The notes beneath the pieces are model-generated. The model did no database searches, was not told where the DNA came from, and worked only from the letters and a program-made list of their open reading frames with translations. A DNA stretch of 64,000 bases from Cyathus striatus (lineage: Eukaryota; Basidiomycota; Agaricomycetes; Agaricales; Nidulariaceae). This document shows positions 1 to 13,022 of the stretch, piece after piece. The stretch lies in NCBI GenBank assembly GCA_025738555.1, contig JAOVFP010000003.1, positions 5,394,001-5,458,000 of the forward strand, read 5' to 3'. The first letter of the stretch is position 1; each line of letters starts with the position of its first letter. Both the position numbers and the translations under genes were made by a program.

Positions 1-668
1 TTAGATAGAGGAATAAATGAAGGGAAGACGACTTGCATTGTGAATGGTTTGGGACAGGAAGAAATGAAGGCGGAACGACTTGCATGAACAATTCCAAGCG
101 CACGTAACCTCGGTGTCAAGTCAGAAGCATGGTGGCAGTGCAGTCACGTGTTAACATCTCGTGACCCATTTGCTATTAAGTATAACATGCAACGTACGTC
201 GCTTCGCGACGCACGTTAAAGTGCAAGCTTGACGAATCCTAGTTTTAGTTACATCCTTTTTATATACACCAAGTTAACTTGTTACACTATATTTTAATTT
301 TTGACTAACTTTGCTTCATTTTTACATTAAAAAGCTGGTATAAGGCACTCATTGTTGAGTTGATTAAAGTAGAAAAATCAAACTATTGACAATGAGCAGA
401 GAGTGTATATGAGTGCGATGCACAAATTCAAGTGTGGCGGATAAATCCGAGCATACAGAGAACTCCGTACATGGGTGCACAACACTGTCAATATCCAAAG
501 AACATATCTAACTTGATATGATTATTGGTACAGATAAATAGTGCATTTTTTCTCTATAGATTATAATATGGCGTTCACTCCTTCTAAAGTTATTAAGGGA
601 TAAAGTTTACATGTATTTAGTTGATAGGTAAGTATTGATTTAAACATTGTTACATGTAACAACACCCA
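1..668. other. AT-rich gene-free stretch
   Basis: No open frame with recognisable protein similarity and no RNA gene was seen here. The sequence is AT-rich and unlike the GC-balanced coding regions to the right. It leads into the direct repeat that brackets the 0.7-2.5 kb insert. Confidence 0.5.
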
Positions 669-722
669 CAGAACCTTCAAAAAATCATATATTATAAGTT
701 ACACTGAAGATGTAGTTTATAT
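669..722 (+). repeat. 54-bp direct repeat, left copy
   Basis: A 54-bp stretch starting CAGAACCTTCAAAAAA and ending TAGTTTATAT recurs at 2494-2547 with a single mismatch and no length change. The two copies bracket a compositionally different insert. Such a long flanking duplication is far beyond a normal transposon target duplication. Confidence 0.8.
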
Positions 723-819
723 CACCTTGCTTGCCAAGGTATCTCCCAGGTGAAAATGGGTTCCACTTTTCATCATTCACGTGATTTCTCTCATGGTCAC
801 ATGTGCGCCTTGTTATCGC

Positions 820-1100
820 TCCTGCTCTCTCTCTCTCTCCCTCTCTCCCTCTCTCTCTCTCGGCATCTATCCTGGCATATTTGGCTTGGGCTCAAAGGTC
901 CCAACTGGCAATGGCATGTGTAGGTCTCGAATGATGACTGTGGTGGACGCATATTTGGCTCGGGTGGTCCCAACTGGCAATGGCAGGTAGGTCTCAGATG
1001 ACTGGTGGGCATGTATTTGGCTCTGGTGCATATTTGGCTTGGGCTTGAAAGTCTCAATTGATGATAGTGGGTAGGTGTCGGATGACTGTGGTGGGTCTGA
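820..1100. repeat. CT microsatellite and degenerate minisatellite
   Basis: A (CT)n/CCCTCT tract at about 822-860 is followed by degenerate tandem copies of a unit with the cores CATATTTGGCT, GTCCCAACTGGCAATGGCA and GTAGGTCTCGGATGACTG. The copies begin near 870, 950, 1010 and 1030. Open frames crossing the region are products of the repeat and are not genes. Confidence 0.6.
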
Positions 1101-1269
1101 CCAGAGGGATACTACTGAAAGCAACTGTCTGCTTAGAGTGGAGGGTGGAGATGCCTGGAGAACTTTCAGAAGTCCCTGTCACGCCATCCTCTCCACATCT
1201 ATTTTTCTCCCCTCCTTCTCTGTCAGCACCTCACATGGTATTCTCTCCCTCTTTCATCATTGTCATCGT

Positions 1270-1580
1270 TGTTGGCACATCCATTCCACCCTGCCCCTAC
1301 TCTTGTCAATGTTGTTTGGTCTGCCATTTTTCTAATAGAATGTGAGCACTCTTCCTCTCCTGTTATCATTGTGCTATTCCCATCTCGCAGTGTCCCCATT
1401 GCTGTCCTGCCCTCTCTCGTCATCATGGTGGGTATGTCCATTTTCACCCCACTCTCTCATCATCATCATTGGCACATCCATTTTCACCCCGCCCCCTTCT
1501 CTCATCAATGTAGTACCATTTTACTTATAGAATGTGAGTCCTCCATCTTGCACTGTCCCCATTGCTGTCCTGCTTCCCCA
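1270..1580. repeat. Degenerate ~200-bp tandem repeat
   Basis: Two diverged copies share the blocks TTGGCACATCCATT, ATAGAATGTGAG and GTCCCCATTGCTGTCCTGC, in the same order, about 200 bp apart. They belong to the repeat-rich interior of the 0.7-2.5 kb insert. Confidence 0.5.
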
Positions 1581-1689
1581 GCAGCATGAGCCTGCCCACT
1601 ATGCTGCACTCTTTGATGCTTTGGCGTCTCGATGGCCAGTGGGCCAATGTTGCTGTATGCCCATGTCCTTCGAAGGCCTGAGTCAATGC

Positions 1690-2020
1690 TTCCACCCTGC
1701 TCGCTACTTGTCATCGAAGATATGGCAACGGCCATGGCCTCTCTCCTTTGCCCCCATCCCTCATCAGTCCATCTCAGGGGCCAAAGTTGCTATACGCCCA
1801 CCTACATCCACCTCCCCAACCTACGCCCACCTCCTTCAACATCCAAATGACTTGATGTGCATCACTCCTTCTGCCCTGCTTGCTACTCATCCCGAAGTTG
1901 CTATGTGCCTACCTACACCACCTATGCTCACCTCCACAACCTATGCCCACCTCCTTCGATGTCCAAATGACTTGACGTGCATCACTCCTTCTGCCCTGCT
2001 TGCTACTTGTCATTGATGAT
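1690..2020. repeat. 120-bp tandem repeat, about 2.5 units
   Basis: Blocks such as CTACGCCCACCTCCTTC and CATCACTCCTTCTGCCCTGC recur exactly 120 bp apart (1821 against 1941). A more diverged partial unit begins near 1690, with CCCTGCTCGCTACTTGTCAT. The apparent long open frame here is repeat translation. Confidence 0.7.
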
Positions 2021-2493
2021 ATGATATGACAATGGGCACATTCTCTCTCTCCTACCTCTATTCTGTATTCCAATACTTAATTCATCTCGCATGTTAAAGC
2101 TCAAACATTACAGAAAAGCAAGGATATCGGTTGTATAATTTACTATAAAATAGAGCAATGTACAATTGTATGTGTTACTAGTAGTCTTCATCATTTATCT
2201 TATTTGCCAATGTCTCCAAGGTATCAATAATCACACACTTCTTGCTGATGCTGGTAACCTTGCTCATATTTCCTATTCTGCACATTTACTTGCAATTCAT
2301 ACTCTACTCCCTCCTGGTAATAAAATAACACCTCACGAAGTAAATGTCCTAGATAAGCTAGACCCACTCGTCCCTTTACAGTTAGACAGACATCGCCGCA
2401 CTGCTTGCTTACTAACTTTCCTTGTTCCTTAACTTCTTACTTTATTATTATTTATTTTATTTTTATTTTTCTCTGGCAAGCAAGGTTTCTATC

Positions 2494-2547
2494 CAGAACC
2501 TTCAAAAAAACATATATTATAAGTTACACTGAAGATGTAGTTTATAT
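2494..2547 (+). repeat. 54-bp direct repeat, right copy
   Basis: Right copy of the 669-722 repeat, with one mismatch (a T to A in the A-run). It directly follows the inverted end TGGCAAGCAAGGT and a few extra bases. Confidence 0.8.
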
Positions 2548-3344
2548 ATACTTACATGATACTTAATGTAGCATTTTTAAGTTCTGTGTTATTTGTTAAC
2601 ATGTGGCTGTGCCTCTGAGTCCGAGCCATGATTGTTGATGCATGATAGCCAGAACTTGTGTCTCTAATTTGTCTCTAATAACTCTATGGTATTACATCAG
2701 ATCTAAATAATTTATAGAGAAACACTACAATTCTTGTCAGTGTGAATAATAATGTCAAAACAAAGTTTTAATATCATGCTTGTAAGCATGAAGAATGTTC
2801 TACCTATCATGGTAACATGTTGCAGCAGCATAATTAACATTTTGCCTTGACAATATTGTTACCATTGTCAATTAGTGCAATTTTGCTCTATTGAACATGT
2901 TCTAAAGTGCTCCCATTCATAAGTTATTAAAGAGTGACATTTGGGTACCTAATTGATGCATTTTTGGCAGGGGTTCAATATCTCTAGCAATATCAAAGTA
3001 ATATGCAACACATTTTAACAAAAAAACACACAATCATAGTAAATGTATTTTTATTAAGTTACAGTACAAAAGAGCCAACTGAAATGTGCTGAGCGAGGAA
3101 GGAAAGCACAATAATTACAACAATGGGTCAGGACTCAGTAGAATTTGAGGTTGTGCACCCCCATCATTTAGACCCATTTCATTAATAATAAATGGTAATA
3201 TGTATAATCTACATTTAGTTCTCGGGAATTGCCGGATAAAATATACACTCCGGTAGATTAAGGTTCAAGCCACACTGTCCGACGAGCCATCGCATCAGTA
3301 TTAGCGTGGGCAACCCGTGGGCATCCTCAAGACCTTCAACAGCC
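2548..3344. other. AT-rich intergenic region upstream of eL38
   Basis: No gene was recognised. The last part presumably contains the eL38 promoter and 5' leader, but I see no clear TATA box or other element I would name. Confidence 0.5.
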
Positions 3345-3758
3345 ATGGTGAGCTTATGCGATTTTTCGTCGCTATTCACAACCGCTCAGATGGATATTGC
3401 AGCCGAAAGAAATCCGCGACATCAAGCAGTTCATTAAGATCACGCAGCGGAAGGATGCCTCCGGCGAGTTGCTTCGCCAAAGTTGCGCTTTCAACCCTTA
3501 TTAACATCCATTACAGAGGCCCGCATAAAGAAGATCCCGTCGAAGGTCGCTGGTGGAAAGACTCAGACCAAGTTCAAGGTCAGGTGCTCAAGGTACCTGT
3601 ACACTCTTGCGGTGGATGACCCAGAGAAGGCGGAGAAGTTGAAGCAGAGCTTACCTCCTGGTGTGTCTCATTGTCGTCTTTATATACCTATTCGAATATC
3701 TCATCTTCTTCACATAGGTCTTAATGTGGTTGAGATCGACAAACCTAAGAAGAAGTGA
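3345..3758 (+). CDS. rpl38: 60S ribosomal protein eL38
   Basis: This is the small large-subunit protein eL38. Four exons are needed: 3345-3347 (the ATG alone), 3403-3463, 3517-3660 and 3718-3758, giving 82 residues, about the usual family length. The product contains [18 protein letters not shown] near the N terminus, [13 protein letters not shown] in the middle and [13 protein letters not shown] near the C terminus, all family hallmarks, and ends in KPKKK. Introns 1 and 3 are GT-AG. Intron 2 (3464-3516) only keeps the frame if it starts with GC (GCGAGT...ACAG), which would make it a GC-AG intron. The ATG-only first coding exon places the splice directly after the start codon. Confidence 0.93.
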
Positions 3759-4441
3759 AGTAGATACCATCCACATCGTACCAGCTCTCCCCTATAATGA
3801 CAATTCCACCCCCTGCCTCCACCCACTAAAACTTGTCCTCAGGGATGCATGTATATTCGTTTCGTATTCATTTTGGCTAAATCCGCGAGGAACAGATTGG
3901 AGAAAGCTCAGCGCTCAGATATGAAAAGATATCATATTCAGGACGAGGTTAATATTAAGATGTGCTCAGAACAGCGCCAGTGCCTGTCATGGTCCAGGCT
4001 ATTCCCATTGGCAGAGGAATCCTTCAATTCCACTTCCACATTTTGCTCTCCTTCTCTGGAGTACTTCAATGTAGTAACCGTACTTCGTGCTAACGCGCGT
4101 CTCACTGAAAACTTAATGGCATAGCTGAAGCTTAAAGTCTAAGTCATATATAGATATCAATGGACATGTCAAATATCGCAGAATACAGGAGAATGAACGG
4201 GATACATTTTGGAGATACTTAGCATTTCAATACCAAAAGCTGTACGGAACGAAATATCGAAGCAACCGTCCGAGATCCAAAGGTTAAATAAATAAACAAA
4301 GTTGCTCGACGGCAGAGGAAGATAAATAAAATCTGTTAGAAAAAGAAAAATGCCCATAGTCATCAAATAGACTAGAAAGAAATCGTCTCGCGACGTTTGA
4401 GCAGATTCCTTGGATTAGAGACAAGGAATGTCGTCCTATGT
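3759..4441. other. Intergenic, 3' ends of convergent genes
   Basis: This is the space between the stop of eL38 (+) and the stop of the Ypk-type kinase (-). Short open frames here show no family features. It probably holds both 3' untranslated regions. Confidence 0.6.
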
Positions 4442-6677
<2,236 letters not shown>

Positions 6678-7270
6678 AGTAGATAGGCACGGAGAAGAGC
6701 AAAGATGATGGTATAGAAAGAGGGATGTGCCGCCAGCGACTGTTGGTGAAGGGAGAATGATAGATACAGGTGATGTTGGGATAGATATACACACGATTCA
6801 CCGAAACTTGAAAAATTGACGACGTCTAGTTATAAAGTACACGATAAGATGGAGGATATCAAAGAATACCAGAGAATACCAGTTTTTGCGCTAGTTTCCT
6901 GGATGAGCAGTAGATTCGAAGTAGATTACTCAACAGCAGACTTAGCCATTTATATATAACACAACCTTCATCGCAACCTTCATCACTCTTACTCACAACC
7001 CGCGTCGATCGCTCGAATCCTTCATAAGCGGTATATTAACTAACTATGGAAATACCGGTAGTCGATTCTCGTTAAGCACTACAGCATAGATCTCCCCTCA
7101 AAGAAAGTACTATAGTACGTGTAGAAGTTTACGAGCTCCAAAAATTATGTAAAATTAAAAGTGCCAGCACCTTATATACATGGGATTTCACATACAAACA
7201 TACACCAAAGGTAGGGTGCGTCATCATAACTAAATTCACCAGAACATAAAACCTCAAAGTGGTCTAGCTG
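6678..7270. other. Intergenic, kinase 5' side
   Basis: Contains the presumed promoter and leader of the Ypk-type kinase and the 3' side of the MARVEL-like gene. Nothing further could be recognised. Confidence 0.5.
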
Positions 7271-7933
7271 TTAAGAAAACTTTTCAAACTGCAAGAACTC
7301 GCTGCTTCTACCACCGGAGGCGCTAGCTTCAGATGTGTACCTGGAAAGAGGAATTCCGAGTATGTGTCGATTTCCTCGTCCCAGCTGAGACATGGTATAA
7401 CGGATGGTAAACAGCGTAATGAAGAGGCCTGGACAACATATCAGCGAACAAGCTGGCAGATAGATTCGATGACAACAACAAACATAGGAGGAAATTAAGC
7501 CAGACAAATGCCTTAAGAGCTTGTAAATCTTTGCACCATGCTCTCTCCGCTAATTCTACGCAGAAATATACCGTCAGTGACATATACGAAGTAGCAATGA
7601 TCATCAATACCAGCCGGAATAATGCTACAGTCGAGGGGAACCAAGTGCCAGCGAGAGGTAGAGAACGCACTGAAAGCTACAAATATGTGAGAAAATTACC
7701 TGTCGTGACAAGAGCTGTATTCACCTAGCCAAAGGATGGACATGATAACAAAAATAGGAATTTCAATCCGAGGGTGGGCAATATACGAGTTCTCCAGAGC
7801 GAAATCAAGGCCTAGCCTTCAAGACAGGCGACTATGAACAAGGCAGAGTGAATGTGAAGACATATAGGACTAACATGACGACAAGCAGAATGAAAGTCGC
7901 GATAGAAAGCCCAAGAGGGAACAAGTCAGCCAT
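7271..7933 (-). CDS. MARVEL-like multi-pass membrane protein
   Basis: A small membrane protein of the kind common in mushroom genomes. ATG 7933 opens MADLFPLGLSIATFILLVVM, a first hydrophobic segment. A second exon gives FALENSYIAHPRIEIPIFVIMSILWL. After a long or alternative intron come WCKDLQALKAFVWLNFLL and LFITLFTIRYTMSQLGRGNR, and the protein ends FLQFEKFS. The pattern of hydrophobic segments, the WCKDLQALKAF block and the terminal QFEK match my recollection of fungal MARVEL-like proteins. The function is unknown and exon borders are approximate. Confidence 0.5.
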
Positions 7934-8314
7934 AACTGCACGCAAAATGTATTAGATTGGCGGATACAGTACGTAGAGTAGACGCACAGAAGAAATCCTG
8001 GAATTGGTTCACGCGGGCTGCAAGTGCAAGAACAACGATATCCGTCAAAAGAAAGGCCACTGCAAAGATGAACATCACGACATGGCACGAAAAAAGCTCT
8101 TGCGAAAAGTATACCATGGGCCACGACCCGTTTCCTGCCCACCTGTGAGAAGGTCATTGAAAGTTATACAACAAGGAAAGTTGAAAGATGCGAAAAAGGG
8201 CCGAATAGTGAAAAGAGTGTGAGGCTAGTGGAAAACGAACATAAAGTGTACAATGTGCCCAAGCGTAGAAAGAGTTAAGTGCGAAAGATGGTCGTTGTTC
8301 ACGTTGATGATCAT
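7934..8314 (-). other. Possible upstream membrane-protein exons
   Basis: Upstream of the MARVEL-like gene the minus strand encodes two stretches that look coding. MIINVNNDHLSHLTLSTLGH starts at 8314. After a likely CAG acceptor comes WAGNGSWPMVYFSQELFSC, followed by a strong hydrophobic segment (FIFAVAFLLTDIVVLALAA). They could be 5' exons of the same gene or the remains of a neighbouring one. I could not join them in frame with confidence. Confidence 0.25.
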
Positions 8315-8342
8315 GACCTGGTGGACAGAGGGTCCTTGGCAA

Positions 8343-9373
8343 CGAAGAAATTATAAATATACTTCAGCTTCTCTAGTTCTGAAGTTGCAAAGATTATGAT
8401 AATACAGTCACTTTTGTATAGTTCAAGGAAATAGAGGCAGAGGATAAAGCTAAAGATCAGTTCAAGGATAGATATAAGACATATACAAATAATGATTTTA
8501 AGTACTGTATAGTGGACCCAGCGCTATAATAAGCTTATTTACATATAGTAGTAAGCCTGGCAGTGGATATCACTGTTGTACTACTGTACTATCGTCCAGC
8601 CTCATCGACGGTCTCTACGCAAAAACAGGCTAAAAGAGGCTGGATTGGGTTTGAGCTTGCTCAAACGGACGCGGAGCAGTCGTCGCTGGGCGGGTGCGAA
8701 CTGCTCCGCGATTTTCCTGTAATTGCATAGAGACCATACACCCTATTTAGCACAAAAAGATATCACTTCCATTAAGGCCATACGAAAATTGAACAATTAG
8801 CGTTCAGCTACCCTAACGCACAAAATATCTGAGTTGTTAAACCAATCTATCATCCTTGAGTTACAAGGTAAGGTTCTCACCAATTAACAATTAGATCCAT
8901 ACTGGAGATCAGGGAGGGAGGGAATAAAAACGAAAGGTAAATTTAATTACAACGATTAAAGTTGACTATTCGAGCGAGCGTTCGCGCAGACTGGCGCACA
9001 TATGAGAAAAAGGAACTAGACGGATGCCGGATATGTTCATAGCCGGCATCCTTATTCAATGTTCTCTATCATTCTTCGTACTTTCTTCGTTCGTACTGGA
9101 TACTTAGTAGTCGAACATTTATTTTGTTCCACCTTTTGACTTCACAACAGATAATTGACGATTTCCTGTCGCTGCTCTCGCACTCTCCCTTAGGCGGTTC
9201 GTTGGCAGGGCGTAAGTGAGTTGGTCTCCTCTTATACAGTGGTAATGACACCCATGACTCATTCGAATTCCATTAAATAAATTAGTAGGTGCGTCAACCG
9301 GAGGGCCTCGTACGTTGAGTTGAGTACATTCTCAAATTATACCTCCAACAGAATAGTTCCCAATAAAAGTAGT
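8343..9373. other. Intergenic with foldback element
   Basis: A kilobase without a recognisable gene. It contains the structured inverted-repeat block at 8610-8735, annotated separately. The right part upstream of 9374 would hold the HNH gene promoter. Confidence 0.5.
8610..8735. repeat. 126-bp foldback with nested hairpins
   Basis: An imperfect outer stem of about 20 bp is formed by GGTCTCTACGCAA...ACAGG on the left and its near-complement CCTGTAATTGCATAGAGACC on the right. Inside lie two perfect hairpins: GTTTGAGC-TT-GCTCAAAC at 8649-8666, and an 11-bp stem CGCGGAGCAGT/ACTGCTCCGCG at 8670-8680 and 8700-8710 around a 19-nt loop. No flanking target duplication is evident. It could be a MITE or a structured RNA. 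Confidence 0.45.
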
Positions 9374-10741
9374 ATGAACCTCAACAATTCACAGGTAGTT
9401 ATTATGCACTATGTTAGATAAGATTCTGATGCCTTGTTATTGTGATTAGTATCGATACGTGGACAGCCCCACGCCGTCAGGAGGACTTGGATCTCGGTAT
9501 CCGCCTCTTGGTTCCCTTGCATATATTGATATATTCCATCCAAGCATAAAGTATGATGGCAAATATCTACTTATAATGCAGCTGATGTGCGCTGATAAGT
9601 CGGGAACACAATTTGGGCTGCATCATGGTACCGCTAAGGCTGCGTGCACTGTAGTTACTATGAAGAAAGGCGTACTCATACCGGCTGGCTCTCAAAATAT
9701 CAAGGAGCAAGAGGGCGTTGCTCAACGCATGCCATACGACTCTATTTTGAAGCCTGGGTCATATTGGTTCATAACGGGTCTGCATACATGCCTTTTACCT
9801 GTTGCTTTTCTGTGTAACCTATCAGCCAGATGACTTCGAAGCGGACCCGATGTACAAGATTTGTATTTCGTTAGAACGATGGGAACTGCAGAGTGATTTG
9901 ATTCCAGGGGAGTGGATGACTTTCTTCGGTGTATATTATTGTTCCTCCAATCTGTCGGTTCGTTCACTGATCACTGTGTGTACTTCAGGGTTGTCAAACA
10001 ATTGAAGGCCATGATATAAGTTTAAATGCTTCAAGTATGACCGACAAGGTCCAAGAACGTGATGGTTCATGCCGTGTTACATTAGACTTCGAAGGATCTG
10101 AAAACGCACATATCGTTCCTGTTGCTTGCGCAAGCTGGGTATATGGAATTTGACATATATGCTATATGTTAGCTAACGTACAGCAGTATTCTGTCCACCT
10201 GCAACGCTACAACGAGGATCAAAGATTAGGAAGTTGTACCGAGGACATTAATAATGGACTATTACTTCGAGGAGATCTACATTATACTATGGATAAGCAT
10301 GCGTGGGCGCCTGTAGTGAAGTTTAACACATTGGTCAGTCATTACATGTGTCGCACTCTGACACAGGGTCATCAATACCACAACCGTGCGCTTGCACTGG
10401 TCATGAATGGCTCTGTCCGCCACTTTTGGACTCGATTTGCGATTTCGATAATTTCGCAAGTGCATAAGGATGTTGCTATACCGTGGTTTCCTGTGCAGTT
10501 ATTACCTGTATTTCCTGTTAAGTCTCCTAGCAGAAAGACGTCTAGAACCTCCACCGGAAGCATCAATACATCTAGTCTTCGTACTTCGGAGGAAGAGGAA
10601 GGAACGCAGCAAGAAAGTACGTTTGGACAGCAAGTTAGGGATGTGCAGATGGACGAGATGGACCGCATAAGGCGTATCAAAGAAGAATACATTCTTCAAC
10701 ATCCCAATATTTCGTCTTACAGTAAATCAAGCATACGCTAG
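9374..10741 (+). CDS. HNH_2 nuclease-domain protein
   Basis: The product carries an HNH_2-type motif like a family of HNH-domain proteins common in basidiomycetes. The proposed start is ATG 9374 (MNLNNSQ), with a 55-nt intron (9395-9449) leading in frame to YRYVDSPTPSGG. The central region has RDGSCRVTLDFEGSENAHIVP, then after an intron YNEDQRLG...INNGLLLRGDLHYTMDK: the first H of AHIVP, the N of NNG and the late H of DLHYTMDK are the three HNH positions. The last part is polar and Ser/Glu-rich. The cellular role of these proteins is not known to me. A catalytic role is inferred from the motif alone. The N-terminal start is less certain than the core. Confidence 0.7.
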
Positions 10742-11495
10742 CCAGAATCATGCTATCCAGACTACAAATGCTTTAGGGCGTGTTGCGGTGGTCGTTGCGA
10801 AGCGAGTGATGGTCGACACTTTGTGATTTGACATGTAAGTTCACTCTGTAACCTTCTGTAACTCGCTGTTCAAGTATTCGATTTGTGATGTACCTGTATT
10901 GAGCAAGTTACCGCACCTATCTCTCCCATCAACTTCATCGGCAGCTTCACCGCATCACACGCTTTCTTGTTATCAGTTGTCGTCGTTCGCTTTTTGGACT
11001 CATCGCTTTCTTTGTCCACCTCGGATGATCCTTCCTCATCCCAAGTGTTAGTTTATTTCCTCGTAATGATTAGCAGACTACCATAACCATAATTGTTAGT
11101 ATTCTTAAGTAAATTGTTGTCACCGGCTTATTTGTGTTAATATTTTCAGTGTATTATTTATATGTTTTATTTTAATTGACTACCCGTACATGACAATTTA
11201 TCTAGTCTCCTGTAGTCAGGCTACTTACAGTGTGTGCGTGTCTCAATTTTATCTTGCATTCTTTTTTTTTTGCAAGCAGGCTTTCCACCGACGCAGTTGG
11301 CAATTCCCAGTGCTGAATAAATATTGGGAAGCAGAGCTCGAAGTCGAGGCCATGAGATCAAGAAGAAAGCACAATGAGAGGAGAGTGAAGAACGGATACG
11401 GCCGTCACTTACAGCTGGTCGTGGGTTTGCATGAAATATGGTTACATAAGATAATATACTCTGCAATCAATCTTGTTCAAGTTCGCAGTCGCAAC
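10742..11495. other. Intergenic spacer
   Basis: No gene was recognised. The open frame from 11190 that runs into the RNA-binding protein is 5' leader read through in frame; the protein itself is taken to start at 11496. Immediately after the HNH stop (10739-10741) is a short in-phase stretch that could be an extension if a splice removed the stop, but no good intron supports it. Confidence 0.4.
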
Positions 11496-12771
11496 ATGAC
11501 CACCACCGACTCCCTCGACGCTCTTCTTCCAGACCCAAATCTTCCTTCATCATTCTCTCCCTCCTCCTCTGTCATTAATGAGCACTTGTCATTCCCCTCT
11601 ATCGCAGACGACCGTCAATCTGACAGGCCTGCGACCCCAGACATCCCTCGACAGCTTCTCAAAGACCGACTTTACATTGGCAACCTCCATCCTTCTGTCG
11701 ACGAGTAACTGTTTCTGTTTTTCTACTTTTCTGCTTTTCTGATCTTTATTCATTACTGTGCATAGATACTCTTTGCTTCAAATATTCTCCAAGTTTGGCA
11801 AGGTCACAAAACTCGACTTCCTTTTCCACAGATCCGGACTGCTGAAGGGCAAGCCGCGCGGATATGCGTTCATCGAGTACGGGAATCAAGACGTGAGTAC
11901 TTCATCTTTACCGTTCCATAGCTCTGTCGCTCATTCCGGGGTTTCTTTTTGTGTACCTTGGCAATGATCATGCTATTATTATCATTCATCTCGTCGCCTA
12001 TTCTGCAACGAACAGCCAACCCAGGGCAACTAGAGCTATGCTCCCAGCGCATGGTCAAAGTTTCGACGCTGATGGTTTCCTTCCAATAGGATGCACTAAA
12101 GGCTTTGACTATGGCCCATGATAAACTCTTACGAGGACGCAAGATCGTTGTCACTTATGCACAGCAAGCTCCTTTAGAACATGGCGGAATGGGCATGACC
12201 GGCAGCAAACATAAGAAGGGTGTCATTGAGTCTGGGCGACCAACAACCCTTAGCTTGCTCAAGACTGGAATGGGAAATAGACATGACGGGTACGTGTTAT
12301 ACACTCCTGTGCAACCTATGCGCTCACCTTATTTCGCGTAGAACACAGGATAAGATTGCTAAGATGGAGGCAAAACTACGACAGATGGAGAGAACGAATC
12401 CTAAACAATCCATTCCTAATCCAGCGATATCATCATGTACTCCTGTGCCGACATCAACGCTTCCTTTCCATCCCTCACTGCCGCTTAAACCTCCCCCTCC
12501 AATGAACCCGCCGCCTTCTTCCTTTTCCTCGACTACAGATCCCAGCATGTCTAACGCTCCTGTTCGGATGGCACCTAAGCCGAAAGCACCTCTTCCCAGT
12601 CTACCAATTCTGCCGCTCGCGTCACAGCCTAAAGCGAAGTCGGTGGTCCCAACGACGAGCTCAGCATCTCACTCTCGATCATCTAAACCGAAGCTAGTTG
12701 GGGTGAAGATAAAGCCGAAGGAGAAAGATAATACAAGTGCATCCAAGTTAACCACAGCTACTACAGAATAA
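11496..12771 (+). CDS. RRM RNA-binding protein, RBM18-like
   Basis: A single-RRM protein resembling metazoan RBM18. ATG 11496 opens MTTTDSLDALLPDPN and a Ser/Pro-rich leader. The RRM begins DRLYIGNLHPSVDEY (RNP2 is LYIGNL) and continues LLQIFSKFGKVTKLDFLF, KGKPRGYAFIEYGNQ (RNP1 is KPRGYAFIEY), then after an intron DALKALTMAHDKLLRGRKIVV. A basic stretch follows, with a coiled segment TQDKIAKMEAKLRQMERTN and a long Pro/Ser/Lys-rich tail. Introns lie after VDE, NQD and RHDG, all GT-AG. Its RNA target is unknown; a role in mRNA processing is only an inference from the domain. Confidence 0.82.
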
Positions 12772-13022
12772 TTGGACTGTGTAGACTATTTCCCATATAG
12801 AGCTGTATCTTGATATACCCAGCTAGTATCGAAGAAGAGTGCGCTATTTGCAGTTCGACTTACTCGTTATCAAATTATCACAGCATTTGACTATCAATCG
12901 TAATGCAAAGCAGCAATGGGATGATAGTACAATATTTGACTCGCGGTGTCTGCATATATTCATGGAAGCCATCGTGTGAACACATGAGATGAAGTAAATG
13001 AAAGAAAAGCCCCAGTAATATC

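Larger units (their letters stand above)
723..2493. mobile_element. Putative insert with 13-bp inverted ends
   Basis: The insert carries ACCTTGCTTGCCA at 724-736 and its exact reverse complement TGGCAAGCAAGGT at 2474-2486, close to its two ends. It lies between the 54-bp direct repeats. The interior is GC- and CT-rich, full of short tandem repeats, and holds no recognisable transposase, so any mobile nature is inferred from the ends only. It could be a non-autonomous DNA element or a segmental duplication of another kind. Confidence 0.4.

Noticed and set aside
781..1124. Overlapping open frames on both strands in the CT-rich region
   Set aside because: All are low-complexity or repeat-derived.
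1534..2016. 160-codon plus-strand open frame
   Set aside because: It is translation of the 120-bp tandem repeat. Its periodic peptide has no other support.
10742..10835. C-terminal extension of the HNH protein past its stop
   Set aside because: The only intron that would remove the stop is about 20 nt, too short to accept.
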